Origin: Zarea fungicola
Lineage: Eukaryota > Ascomycota > Sordariomycetes > Hypocreales > Cordycipitaceae
DNA length: 64,000 nucleotides
Direction of reading: 5' to 3'
NCBI GenBank assembly: GCA_900169235.1
Contig: FWCC01000020.1
Span: 62,001-126,000 of the forward strand
Within the stretch, counting starts at the first letter, position 1. Each line of letters starts with the position of its first letter. Position numbers and translations under genes: made by a program. Below, in pieces: positions 23,300 to 34,418 of this stretch. The notes below the pieces were generated by a model. It did not search any database, was not told where the DNA came from, and saw nothing but the letters and a program-made list of their open reading frames with translations.

Positions 23300-26200
23300 G
23301 TTTAAGGTCCTAATAAAACCTAATATAAATACCTAGCTTTACTTTTATTGCTAAAGGGAATTAGGGGGTAATTACCTATAGGTATAAATATTAAAATTAA
23401 GTTATTTTATTTTTCCTTAGCTAGCCCTACCTTTACTATATTGGTTTATATATATTAATAGGGGCGCCTATAATAATTAGTATAAGTAGGTATAATTATA
23501 AATATACCTTAATGGCCTATTGACTTTAGTCTAATTTAGTTAGGGTATTCTTATATAGCTATTAATTATATTTAGGGGATAAGTCCGCCTAATTAATAAA
23601 GAAGAACCTTTTCCTGCCTTTAAATAAGTAGTGCTTTATTATTTTATTTATTTATTAGTTAGTAATAGGCAATAGTAGGTCTAAAAGCATATTTATACTA
23701 AGGTTATTATTAGTTAGTTATATATATTATAGCTCTAGTAAAGTTATGTGAAAGATATTATAAATTTATAAGTACTTTAGTGGTAGTTTAAGCCTATATG
23801 CTTATTAGCTAACTTACGCTAAAACTCAAAATAGGTTAATAAATTATAGTACTAATTTCTTCTTTTCTCCTTAAAGGCTAAGGTTTCTAGTAAATAGAGT
23901 GACTTTATTATTAATATTAAACTCTATTAGGGTATGTTTTTTATTATAATGGAGTTTCTAGTGTTTTATAGCCCTTTCCTATATATCTTAGATTATTAGG
24001 TATAAGGACTATAGAGTTTTAAGTCTATTTATTATACTAAAGACTTTACTATCCTTATATTGCTTAATAGGGTTTTCCTATATCTAGGGCTTATAGTTAT
24101 ATAAGCACTTAAAAGGTATTATTCCTATTATACTATTTTATGAGTTATTTGCGATATGTTTGGCCTTAAATAGGAGGGCAGCTTAGTTTAACTGGTCATT
24201 TACTATATAGTAATGAAGGTAGTGTTCAAAGACCTGATTTATTCGCTCTATCTATCTATCGGTCTAAGGATAGAATGCTATTAATAGACATTATTTTATC
24301 TTTAAATAGAAGCAAAATTCTTACCATAATATACTTATAAAGAGGGATCTATGGTCTAAGACTATACTTTAAGGCGTGTTATATTTTAGCTCAATATGCC
24401 TATAAAAATAAGTTATAAGGTCTATTGCTGTTATAGTTGTCTATATAGGCCAAAAATGGGCCATTTTAGTATAATAGTCTATAATAACGAGGATGGCGTT
24501 AACTTCTATGCCTTTAAACTATATAGGTAGTAGCCCTATAATAAAATCTATAGATAACTCTTAACCTAGGCCACTTAATAATAGTAATGGCTATAATTTG
24601 CCTTATAGTTAGTACTATCTTATAACCATTTTCTAGTATGTGGTATAGGTGTGTATATACTCCTTAACTTCACGCTATATTGCGTCCTAGTAATAGTGTA
24701 AGTATAGGTTATTAAGTGTTCTTATAACGCCACTATGTCCTAATAGTAGATTATTATAGTAAAGGCAGAGAAGCTAGTATTTTAGTATAGGCTTATTAGG
24801 GACAAATAATTATTTTTTATAATAAAATAACCCTTTAAAATCTATGTTCTAGGATAAATTGCCCTTATATTGGCTCTAAATAGCCCACGATCTCTAGACA
24901 TAGAGTTCTTTTAGCTCCTTAGTCCTTATATTAAAGCATTATATGCGTAAAATTACAGCCTATAAGGGTTCTTTAATGTCTTTAGCTAGCATAGCCTGGA
25001 TTTATATGGCTCTCTGTGCTTCTCTACTTCTTAGAGTAAACTAGGCGAATTCTAGGGCGTCTTTACCGCTGAACTATGACTCTTTTATGGGCCTCTTATA
25101 GGCATTTATTCCCTTAAACTAGAGCCCCTATCTATTTTAGTGGGCTTAGATTACTATAACCCTTAGGCTAGGATCCTATGCACTTTTATTTAGCGTACTT
25201 ACGCTCTAGGCAGTATTCTCTAACTTTTAAGCAATAGCCTATAATAGGTCCTAAGTCGGGCCTTCTTTGGATATGTAATCCGGCCTTCTCAATGGCGTGT
25301 CCATTGGATTGCTGACTCTTGGCCTATGCCTGATTATAAAATCATATAGCATTAGGAACATATACTAGCGCGCTTAATGACTATTAAGCCATAACTATAT
25401 TATAAATAACTATAAGTTATTATAGTTAGTAAGTACTTTAATAGTCTAGTTAATGCTATTAGTATAATATTGCTATTATTTAAAAGCCAAAATAATAGCA
25501 AATATTTCCTAATTAGCAGTGGTCTAATGCGTCTCTATATCTTATAACTTCCTAGACTAGAAAGCAATAAAGTGCCAGCGTCCTTTATCATCCTCTTATA
25601 ATAAGATAGTAGCAACGCTAAAACTAGACGCATTGGTCTTAATTTATATCTATTTTTATAGGTTAAAGTATTATAGTAAGGGGGCTTTACTAAATAACTT
25701 CTAAAGGACCTAGAAAGCTAGTAATTCTAGTAATATTAATATAATAGGCCCTGGTTTCTTACTATTCTTATTGCCCTTTAATAGTGAGGTAAGGGGGTAA
25801 GCTATATTTAAATACCTATTAATAAACCTCTAATAGAAGTTATAGAAACCTAGGAATACCTATATTTCCCTATATATCTCTAGCACTTTCTATTCTAGAA
25901 TTATAGTAATGCAGCTAGGGTCTATTCTAGTTCTATCCCCTAATAAAATAAATCCTAAAAAATTGACTTTAGGCTAGAAAAAGGTGCATTTCTCTAGTTT
26001 AGCGTAAAGAAAGGCCTTCCTCAATCTTTCACAGATAAGTCAGAGGTATTTTATATACTCTTTCTTATTCTTAGAAAAAATTAGAATGTCGTCTAAATAG
26101 ACAATATATATATTATCTAGTAGTTTAAATAAGGCCTTATATATATAGGACTAAAATGTAGTAGGAGTGTTAGTAAGTCTAAAGGGCATTATTAGGTATT

Positions 26201-27200
26201 TATAGTGACTATATTATATTTAAAAAGCGGTCTTTTACTTATTGCCTTCTTTAATATATATTTAATAGTATATATCCTTTATATTGATCTTTAAGAATAC
26301 CTTATATCTTATAATTTGGTCTAGGATTTCTACTATAAGTGGGAGTATATAATAGTTCTTTTCTAACACCCTATTTAGGCCTCTATAGTCCACATAAAGG
26401 CGTAGACTTTTATCCTTTTTAGGCATAAATAATACTAGCGCGCCTATTAGGCTCTTAGACTTCTAAATTCAGCCATTTAATAGGTTCTCATTAATATATT
26501 CTTTAAGTTCCTTTAACTTAGCTAGGGAAAGAGGGTATATTAGGCCATATAGCGGCTCTTTCTCTAGTAGGATATTAATTATGTGGTTAGTGCTTCTATG
26601 TAGTGGGAGAGTTTTAGATTTCTTAGGCTAAAAGACATCTTAGAATTCGTCTAGTGCTATAGGTAGGTCTAGAGGTTTCTAGGCATAGTTTAGATTAATC
26701 TTATCCTCCTTATTTAATAGAATTATATACTCTTCTATAAATATAAGGGCATATATATATACTCTACTAAGGCATTTATATAGGAATTTAGGGGCAATAA
26801 TAACCTTAGTCTTACTAAGGGGCATTTTAAACCACTATTATTAGCTTTAGGGGTATATAAAGATATTAAAATTATATAGTATAGGCATTCCTAGGAGGAT
26901 TAGGGTTCCCTCCTAACTAGTAGGCTTTTCTATCCTAGTATAGGCCTAAATAAAGGACCTCTCTATTCCTTAGCTATCCTAGATATAGATTAGGACTTTT
27001 TAGATGCTATAACTTAATATAATAGTTTCTCCTAGTATAATAAATAAAGGCAGGATTATATTAAGGCGCTATAGGCCCTATTTTATAGTATACTTGACGC
27101 TAACTAGATCTACTTTAGTAGTTATATTAAGTTCTATAAATATACTTATTTTTTAGTGGCCTATTACTATTAATGGCGATATAAACCTCCGCCGTATAGG
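23300..27200 (-). pseudogene. pol relic: retropepsin, reverse transcriptase, RNase H, integrase
   Basis: Reading the minus strand through RIP stops: a retropepsin-like stretch near 27000-27180 (KVDLVSVKYTIK, later GTLILLGMPIL); the RT active-site block YLDDILIFSKNKKEYIKYL starting at 26099, preceded by YIV; RNase H near 25500-25650 (TNASSFSVATILL, GRWHFIAF, SRKL); and the end of the integrase core near 24150-24270 (TDR, IERINQVFEHYL, later KAKHIANNS). Order and the YLDD box are typical of Ty3/Gypsy. Stops at Gln/Trp positions and frame loss make it non-functional. Boundaries are approximate. Confidence 0.85.
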
Positions 27201-27249
27201 GAATTATGGCGACCTTAAGGTTGACGGTTCCCCTACGTTGACCTCTAGC

Positions 27250-28417
27250 TGTTTCCTGATTCTCTAATTTAGGCCTAATTCGCGCATAGTGCGAGGTTAG
27301 GACACTTACTCCTCATATAGTCCTCCTTTCTATAGTTATAATAACAAGGTGGCCTTAATTAGGTGGATATTATGTCTCTTCTAGGCGTCTCTTAACTAGT
27401 TTCTTCTCGTTAATAATCTCTTTAATAGCCTCTAGGTCTAGACTGGTAGTAATCCCTGCTTAGGGCGCGATTCGCCTCCGGTTTACGCTAATCTTACCGT
27501 GGTTTCTTCCTTATTGGCTCTACTAGCTCCTAGGCTTTACTAGATTTACGTTTTTTAGTATTAATATCCTAAATGCATTACGCCTAGTCTAGCATTCCTT
27601 AATAGGTAGTAAAAAGGTCTACTATATGTGCTAGTATAAGGTCTTAGAGCTATAAAAGCAGTTTAGCGAATAGGGTCTTAGCCTACTTTAAATTAGGCTA
27701 GGTTGGCCTCTAAACCTCTATTAAGTGTAGGTATGCCTTAAACTCTCTTAGGCTCTAGTAGGAAAGCTGCCTAGCATTTTTAAATTTCCTTATAATATTG
27801 GTTTTTTAGTCTATTATAGAGTTAATTAGTTCCTTAGTCTAGTTCTTAAAAGCAATCTAGCCAATACTATAATTACTATCTATATTTAGGTAGTTCTTAT
27901 GCATATATTAGGTCTATTATATATAAAAATCGCAATCTATCTAATCTAATATAAGTATAATCCTATTAGTATCTTACTTATATTTCTTTTCCTATCTACT
28001 AAAGACTTACTTTAGGTTATCTAACCATTCTTTTTAATTTTTAATAATAATAGGTTTTATTAATATTATAATATACTTAAACCTAATCCCTCTATTAAAG
28101 CTAGAGGTACTATTATTTAAAGAGTAAGAGTTTTAGTGGTGTCTTTATCTTAATTTAATTTCCTTAAGTTCCTCTATTAGTTTCTTCTCTATCTCCTAAA
28201 GGGCCTTAATCTCTTCTAACTTTCTAATACATTCTTAAACCTTTATAAGGGTGCTATTAATAAGTTCTTATGTCTTATTAATATTGCCTAGGTTAAATAT
28301 AGGCAACGCTTCCTATGCTTCTTTCTAGGTTATAGTTTTAGCTATATCTTAGGTAAGAGTTAGGCTCTTTTCCCTTATAAGGCCCTTGGTTCTTATTATT
28401 CCTCTCTTAGGGGGCAT
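27250..28417 (-). pseudogene. gag relic
   Basis: Begins with the minus-strand ATG at 28417, 20 bp inside the right LTR (MPPKRGIIRTKGLIREK), then charged, coiled-coil-like reading such as LEEIKALQEIEKKLIEELK. It is interrupted by many TAA/TAG. No intact zinc knuckle was identified. The left limit is approximate. Confidence 0.65.
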
Positions 28418-28437
28418 AATATAAAAGAAGCTTAGAA

Positions 28438-28653
28438 ATTATAATAATATTTACTTAAAAGCCTAGTAAAAGTAGAATAAGAGAGCAATTAATTATCTAA
28501 GCGTATAATATTATTATACTAGTAGTAGTAATAACTAAGCTTAAGGCCAAAAAGCCTTGTACCTCTATTGGACCTATATTGTGGCCCTTTCTTATAATGC
28601 GAGGGCTGGCTGTGGCTTAGTCATCAAGCCTCACAGCAGCGCTATGCGTTACA
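28438..28653 (-). repeat. Right LTR (5' LTR of the minus-strand element)
   Basis: Partner of 21563-21778. Its inner (left) half is T/A-mutated and its outer (right) half keeps C/G, the mirror image of the left LTR. Its outer end is 137 bp from the stop codon of the RNase H2 subunit C gene. Confidence 0.9.
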
Positions 28654-28790
28654 CTGACGGGCCTCCTTCATGGAGGGATACTTTCTGGGTTTTGAGCGTC
28701 TGTGCCAGCTAACACATGCATAGAAATGACAGAGACGATTCTCGTATCTGTTGCTGTGCATTTCGTTACGGTAACTTTAATGTCGCCTTT

Positions 28791-29426
28791 TCATTTCGTT
28801 CGTTCCGTATTTTCGCCATCGAAGCTGTGAATCTGTATGTCCTGTCAGTAGCAATATAATGGTGTCGCCGAAATACTTCTGGGTTGCGATCCTTACCTTT
28901 TCAGAAGTCTGTAGCCACTCTTCGATGTTCCGTACGTAGGGATCAGCGGCCGCCGTCGCCATGGACTCATGGGACCAGACTACCATCTCGTCAAACTCGC
29001 CCGTTGCCTGCATTGTGCCGACTGTTTCTAAGGCAACAACCTCATCATCTTCGTCTTCGCCTGTGCCATCTGCAGACGTTTTTGCCTCGGTTTTTAGCTC
29101 GTCGGCAGCGCGCTCAACAACGAGCCCGCGGTAGCCACCCGGCAGCGGCAGTGTCGTGCCCTGGAGTTTTCGGCCGCGAAAATAGGCTTGTTTGCTGCCA
29201 TCTATTCAACAGACAGAGGTTAGAAACACGTTAGATCCAGTTCTACATTGTAATTTTCCTCTGCACTCGGGTTGTCCGTACTGGTGGTATCTGACGGTTT
29301 CCAGTATGCGCTGACAGGGTCGATTGAGCCATCGTGGTGAATGCGACAGGGCAGTAAATTGGCAGTCAATTTCTTAACACCTTTAGCTTGGCCGATGGAG
29401 AGCATTGGTGTAGGTAAATCGCCCAT
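28791..29426 (-). CDS. RNH203: Ribonuclease H2 subunit C (Rnh203-like)
   Basis: Accessory subunit of heterotrimeric RNase H2, the nuclear enzyme that removes ribonucleotides from DNA and degrades RNA:DNA hybrids. Exons 29282-29426, 28897-29201 and 28833-side last exon 28791-28832 give 163 residues. Introns: 80 bp (GTACGG donor) and 64 bp (GTAAGG donor, CTGAC branch). Diagnostic blocks: NLLPCRIHHDGS with YWKPS in exon 1; AYFRGRKLQGTTLPLPGGY with RGLVVE in exon 2 (the family's conserved core); then DEMVVWSHES and IEEWLQ before a short IHSFDG tail. An acidic insert (about residues 100-112) splits the domain. The first donor is the least certain call: other GTs exist nearby, but this one restores frame. 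The retrotransposon sits just past its 3' end. Confidence 0.87.
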
Positions 29427-30839
29427 TGTGAGATTGAATTGAGTGTTGTTCGCTTGTTTATGTGTTGAGCTGATACCGAATCCAACAACCTCTTAACGCG
29501 CCAGATTCCAACCCAGACCCCCCACCGCGTCTTGACCCACTACGACGTAAACAGAGCAGCCGCTACAGGCATCGCGCCCCGATAACCGGCTCAGCGCTTC
29601 ATCTGCATTGGTTACAGCCATCTCTACTATTATGCACTGTGGTGGCACAATTCGGTCCAATCCCTTGGTGTTCTTCTGATAAACTCACAGCTGTTGCATA
29701 TCTTGCTTCGCCGGTAAACTCGAGTCGACTGCTTGCTGACTGGCATCGCTCAGTAGGAGTCCTGCGCCGACTGCATCAATCATGCAAAGGACAGCGTCTA
29801 CGATGGCAGAAGCTGTGTTATATTTAGAGTTGTGTTGAACGAATCCGCCACTTGACTGTTTTAGTTTCTGTCTCTGAATCAAAACAAGAAAGCGTGGCTC
29901 TAATGACGGCTAGTTACCATTGCACTGGTACGCCATGGACCATCCAGCCTGAAGACTTCAGGTTGGCGTTTTAATACGGGACACTACGACACCTCCCGCT
30001 ATGAAGCGCACCTATCTAATTGCAACAGAAGCTTGATCTTCCAGAAACCAAAACTGTTTCGGCACATTGCCTAATTCCCTCACCGACTTTACATGTGTAC
30101 CTAGGTACCATTACTATAAGCCCTCTGCCGATTCCCAGGACCAGCATTCCCCTGTCGGTCATCAGAATATGTGCGGGGGCGGCGCTCACTACTGGCAGTC
30201 TGTTTGTTTGCTTGTTGAAAATAATAACGGAGACCAAGAGAGAACCAAATCACAAGCGGCAATGGCCGCCTTGGAGAAGTTCTATGACGCTGCGCTTTGG
30301 AATCAGTTTCAGCTACTGGAAAGATCAAACCTGCCAGGCCTTGCTTTCCACATTCTTCTGCATCTTGTCTTTAAATGAATGAATTGTAGACTGTCCATCC
30401 ATGTCGTCTGTTCTGTTCGGGCCAAGGGCCAGCCGAGTGAGATTTTGGCCACTCGCCTCCGATCGTGACCCAAGCTAGCATAAATCCACATCGCTGCTGG
30501 TAACTAACACTTACTGCTTCCGCAGACTGTCGCCCCCGTCGCAATTCCTCCTCGTTGGTCCCTATTGGCCGAGCATTGCCCACTTTACCCTGGCGATGCT
30601 GCACTCGTTTCCCAAGATGGTCAGTGAAATGTCAGAATCGGGGGCTCTGGAGGGGCTTTATTGTTCTCTAGCGGTGGCAGCCTCGTGCGCATTGCATCCT
30701 ATTTTGTAAAATTGTCTGCGCTTACATGAGCGGAGCGGCCAGTCGAATATAAACCCCCTTCCCCCCATCGAACCATGTTCCTTGTAGTAAAAGAATACCG
30801 TTGCTTTGCTAATAATCCGGAAATTTTTGCTTTTATACA
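29427..30839. other. Intergenic, 1.4 kb, divergent promoter region
   Basis: Lies between the RNase H2C start and the methyltransferase start. Contains a 12-bp palindrome GTACCTAGGTAC at 30097-30108 and a TATAAA at 30748-30753, 87 bp before the downstream ATG. Overlapping short frames at 30020-30382 have no motifs. Confidence 0.55.
30748..30753 (+). promoter_or_regulatory. TATA box candidate for the methyltransferase gene
   Basis: TATAAA followed by a C-rich stretch (CCCCCTTCCCCCC), 87 bp upstream of the ATG at 30840. Confidence 0.45.
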
Positions 30840-32461
30840 ATGACCCTGAGTTGGCGTCCTTCTTCGCTGCCCGCCATTATCACGGCGCCTGTCAATCGTG
30901 GTGTCGAGGCTGCTCGTGCCGCAATCGGTGGTATTACATGGACACCCGCCTTGACCGTCGTAAAACCAGCACTCCTGTCTATCCTCTCCAGAATTGAAGC
31001 CGGTACTCTTTTGCTGGTGGATGAGCCCGCTGGCACCCGCCATGTCTTTGGCCAGAAGCTCGACGGCAGTGGCGACTTTTCTAATGCACAAGGCAGTGCA
31101 ACGCGGTCCGCTACTACAGTGCCGCGAGTTGAGCTCGTTGTAAAAAGTGATGCCTTCTGGATGCGCCTGTTTCTATTTGGCGACATGGGGTTTGCAGAAG
31201 CATACATGTTGGGCGATTTTGAATGCGAGGACTTGACGTCATTCTTCCAAGTATGTATCTAGATGAGACACATTCGCAGCGTGTACTAACAAACTGGACA
31301 AAACAGCTCTTCATTATCAACAGAGACTCTTTAGGAAATGGCTCTACATGGATATCCAGCATCTCATCTGCACTCTCAACGGTCGCTCGCGCCAACAATG
31401 CTCTGGGTAATGCTCTCCTGAATATCTCGGCTCACTACGACATCAGCAATGACATGTTTGCCGCCTTTCTCTCTCCCGACATGACCTACTCGTGTGCCGT
31501 TTGGGATCGCCAAGATGATATTAACAAGACGGACACAAAAGAATCCCTCGAGACCGCACAGATCAGGAAACTACATCGCTTCATCAATGGCTGTAAAATT
31601 AAACCAGAAGACCACGTGCTCGAAATCGGCACCGGATGGGGCTCATTTGCGATTGAGGCCGTTGCCAAGACGGGGTGCCGTGTTACGAGCCTAACACTAT
31701 CCAAAGGGCAAAAGGCGCTTGCAGACGAGCGGATAGAGGCAGCGGGACTGCAGGACCGTATAGAGGTATTACTGTGCGATTATAGAGAGCTCGAGCTGCC
31801 AGACGGAAAACGATTTGACAAGATTGTTTCGATTGAAATGCTCGAAGCTGTCGGGAGAGAATACTTGGCAACATACTTCGGCTGCATTGATGGACTGCTA
31901 AAAGAGGATGGTGGTGTCGCCATGTTTCAATGCATCACGATGCCCGAATGCCGATATGATGCGTATGCCAAATCTGAAGAGTACGTTCCCATACAAGTCG
32001 CCATGCCATCATGCATATTCGCTGCTAATGTTTAACATTATAGTTTTATTTCACACTATATCTTCCCAGGCGGTTATTTACCGTCTATCACTGAGCTGCT
32101 TAATCACATCACCACAGAGTCCAAAGGCACGCTCATTATTGAGAATATTGAAAACATTGGTGGCCATTACTCTAGAACGCTGCGGCTGTGGCGGGAGCAG
32201 TTTATGGATACCTTTGAGACCAAGATTCGGCCTGCGTTGTTAAAGCAGCATCCTGAGATGAACAAAGAGGCTGTTCTGGTGTTTAAGAGAAAATGGGAGG
32301 TGAGTAGTTATATCTCCAAACAATCATTGGCAGGGCTGATCCTTTTCTAGTATTACTTCACCTACTGTGAAGCAGGTTTCATCAGCAAAACTCTCGGCGA
32401 TGTCATCATCACCGTTGGGCGCGAGCGAACGCTGGAGTTAATGGAAGGCATCCCACTATAG
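30840..32461 (+). CDS. Cyclopropane-fatty-acyl-phospholipid synthase-like SAM methyltransferase
   Basis: Four exons, 30840-31250, 31307-31980, 32044-32299 and 32351-32461, giving 483 residues. Introns are 56, 63 and 51 bp with textbook signals (TACTAAC in the first). N-terminal residues ~20-137 form the substrate-side domain seen in CFA synthases (WMRLFLFGDMGFAEAYMLGD). The Rossmann methyltransferase follows: SAM-binding VLEIGTGWGSFA (about 241-252), then KIVSIEMLEAVG, and the C-terminal YFTYCEAGF block with a catalytic-type Glu. Family members add a methylene or methyl group to unsaturated acyl chains of membrane lipids. It lacks the paired N-terminal membrane helices of fungal sphingolipid C9-methyltransferases, so I prefer the CFA-type assignment. 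The actual lipid substrate is not determinable. Convergent with REX4. Confidence 0.9.
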
Positions 32462-32661
32462 TAACCAGTGGATACTGGTTAGACGTGAATTTTGTGCATA
32501 CATGTTGTGTGCCTATCTATTTTGTAATGTTTACATGGCTTTTATATCTTGTTCCATGTTTCTGTTTGGGTATCGAGATGCAAACTATTATACAAGGCAT
32601 TGTCCTCTTTTTTCTCTTTTGAAATAGACTCTTTGTATCAAACGGAATTCCTCCTTTCCTT

Positions 32662-33693
32662 TTACCGCCTTTTATGTTTTGACTTTTTCGCATGTGAACT
32701 ACCCGCCGACGGCCGTGACACGTAGCGATTCGCATGGTCTACGTCAAACTCGGACTTGTTCTTCCGAAACAGGAGCATGGCGACACGCGCATCCTCCAGG
32801 CTCGAATGCGCACCACCTTGAATCTCCACATTGAGCAGCGTCTGCGCCAAAATCTTCAGCGCTGGTTTCCGCCCATTCGCGTGCCTCTTGAAGGCGGCAT
32901 GCTTGGCCGTGTCTCTAATATCCCTTGGCGGGTGGCTTAGCTTCAACGCATCCAAGTCATGCTTCAAATCATGGCCTATCAAAATGCGCTCGTCTTGCAG
33001 CAGCTTGGCAATTTCGCCCTGAACCACGGAGAAGTCCCGCGCGAAGCGCATGTCTCGAGCCATAATGCCGCTCACAGGCGTCCGCCAGTCGGTGACTTTT
33101 TCCTGTGACCTGACAAAGGAGTCGTAGACCTGTCGGCCATGAAAGTCGACGACACTGACGCGCGCGAGCGCCGACTCGTGCCCCCCCGGGCCGACACCTA
33201 CCATCTCGCAGTCCATGGCGACGTACTTGCCAACCTCGAGACCAGGCGTGAGCCCTTGGTTGACTTTATCGCCGTGCGTGGCGAGCACCATGGAGCTGTC
33301 GCGGGACCCGAGCTGGTAGGCTTCGGCCAGAGCCTCGGCTGAGATGCCGTTGGAGGCACCCCAGACAGCGAGGGAAGGGCTCACGCCGTGCGTTTGCTCC
33401 CCTCGGGCGAGTGAGCTGTGAGCGGCACCCATTTTGTGTCTACTGCTGCTATCAACGCCTACACGGCCGTTACCGATGCCGTTTAATTTCTTGAGAATTG
33501 ATTCTCGCGGTGGTTTTATGTTGCCTGTTACTGGGATTCTTTGTGTGCTGGTACTCTTTGGTTTTTTGGGGTTTTTTGGTGCCGACGATGAGGCACCGTC
33601 GTCGTCTGCTTTGCGTTTGTGGCTGGGGTTGGATTCCGAATCGGCCTTGAGCTTTGCCTGCAGCTTTTTCCAGTTGGATGATAGGCCAGCCAT
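32662..33693 (-). CDS. REX4: RNA exonuclease 4 (DEDDh, pre-rRNA processing)
   Basis: 3'-5' exoribonuclease linked in yeast to ITS1 processing in the nucleolus. 343 residues, no intron. Basic, low-complexity N-terminus (about 1-120), then the exonuclease fold with MDCEMVGVG (Exo I, Asp/Glu pair), GHDLKHDLDAL (Exo II, Asp), and HSSLEDARVAMLLFR (Exo III, catalytic His and Asp). Ends in a Lys/Arg-rich tail (KKSKHKRR), a likely nuclear/nucleolar signal. I chose the ATG at 33693 because MAGLSSNWKKLQAKLK matches the usual REX4 start; an in-frame ATG at 33774 would add 27 unremarkable residues. Divergent from ESA1 over 725 bp. Confidence 0.93.
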   Translation of the reverse strand: MAGLSSNWKKLQAKLKADSESNPSHKRKADDDGASSSAPKNPKKPKSTSTQRIPVTGNIKPPRESILKKLNGIGNGRVGVDSSSRHKMGAAHSSLARGEQTHGVSPSLAVWGASNGISAEALAEAYQLGSRDSSMVLATHGDKVNQGLTPGLEVGKYVAMDCEMVGVGPGGHESALARVSVVDFHGRQVYDSFVRSQEKVTDWRTPVSGIMARDMRFARDFSVVQGEIAKLLQDERILIGHDLKHDLDALKLSHPPRDIRDTAKHAAFKRHANGRKPALKILAQTLLNVEIQGGAHSSLEDARVAMLLFRKNKSEFDVDHANRYVSRPSAGSSHAKKSKHKRR

Positions 33694-34418
33694 GGTAAAG
33701 TTCTGCCTGCTCAATCCATAGTGATAACGTGGGAAGAAGACGGCGCGGGGAATGGCAGAATGCCAGCTGCTCATAGCGGCATGTTGGAGTCTCGAAATCT
33801 CGGTTTTGGCGGCTGCCAGGTCTAGACTGGATACTTACCCTGTGGGCCTGCGACCATTTAATGACTGATTTAAAGGGCTTAACTAGTACATCGCAATCCG
33901 CAAAAAGGGCATTGTCTCATGGAGAATTATTACAGGAGCCCTGATAAACTCTTTCTTTTGATGTTTTGATGTTTTGAGGGGGAACCCCAATATACGTCTA
34001 GATAGATTTCGGCCTGGATAATAACTAGGGTCTTCTGCCTTTCCGGTGACTTGCACAGCATCGCGAAAACGATAGGTAGGGTCAATTACACGATATTCGT
34101 TGTCGTTGTTTGATGCGCCAACCAGTACTTGGAAAATTCCATTTTGGTAATATGATCCACCGTATTCTATGCACGACGTCGGCATAATAACAGCATGGAA
34201 GTATTTTCACGAACTGATATGTAGATGACTGCAAGTTCATTGAGTCCGAGGCGGTCTTTCGCCACCGCCTGCCTCACTCGGTCACCACCCGCCACTTGAA
34301 CTATTTTCTGCCGACAGCGCAAACCAAAGAAGGTCGCATTTTCCTACTCTTTTTCCCACACAACACCAACCCATCGTTTTCATCAAATTTATCTGTTCGG
34401 TGACCTCTTTCTGCCATA
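33694..34418. promoter_or_regulatory. Divergent REX4 / ESA1 intergenic region
   Basis: 725 bp between two divergently transcribed nuclear housekeeping genes. No separate gene seen; a minus-strand 100-codon frame at 33883-34185 has no motif. The last 120 bp before ESA1 is C/T-rich. Confidence 0.5.

Larger units (their letters stand above)
21563..28653 (-). mobile_element. RIP-degraded Ty3/Gypsy LTR retrotransposon (about 7.1 kb)
   Basis: Two directly repeated ~216-bp LTRs bound an extremely TA-rich interior. The element reads on the minus strand: in that orientation the LTR begins TGTAAC and ends TTATACA, gag starts at 28417, and retropepsin-, reverse transcriptase-, RNase H- and integrase-like stretches follow leftward. 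RT before RNase H before integrase is the Ty3/Gypsy order. A polypurine tract lies against the left (3') LTR. TAA/TAG codons interrupt every frame, mainly where Gln or Trp is expected, which is what CpA-to-TpA RIP produces. I see no clear target-site duplication. The element cannot be autonomous. Confidence 0.93.

Noticed and set aside
21555..28660. Target-site duplication flanking the retrotransposon
   Set aside because: The 4-6 bp on the two sides (…CCACA and CTGAC…) do not match at any plausible boundary.
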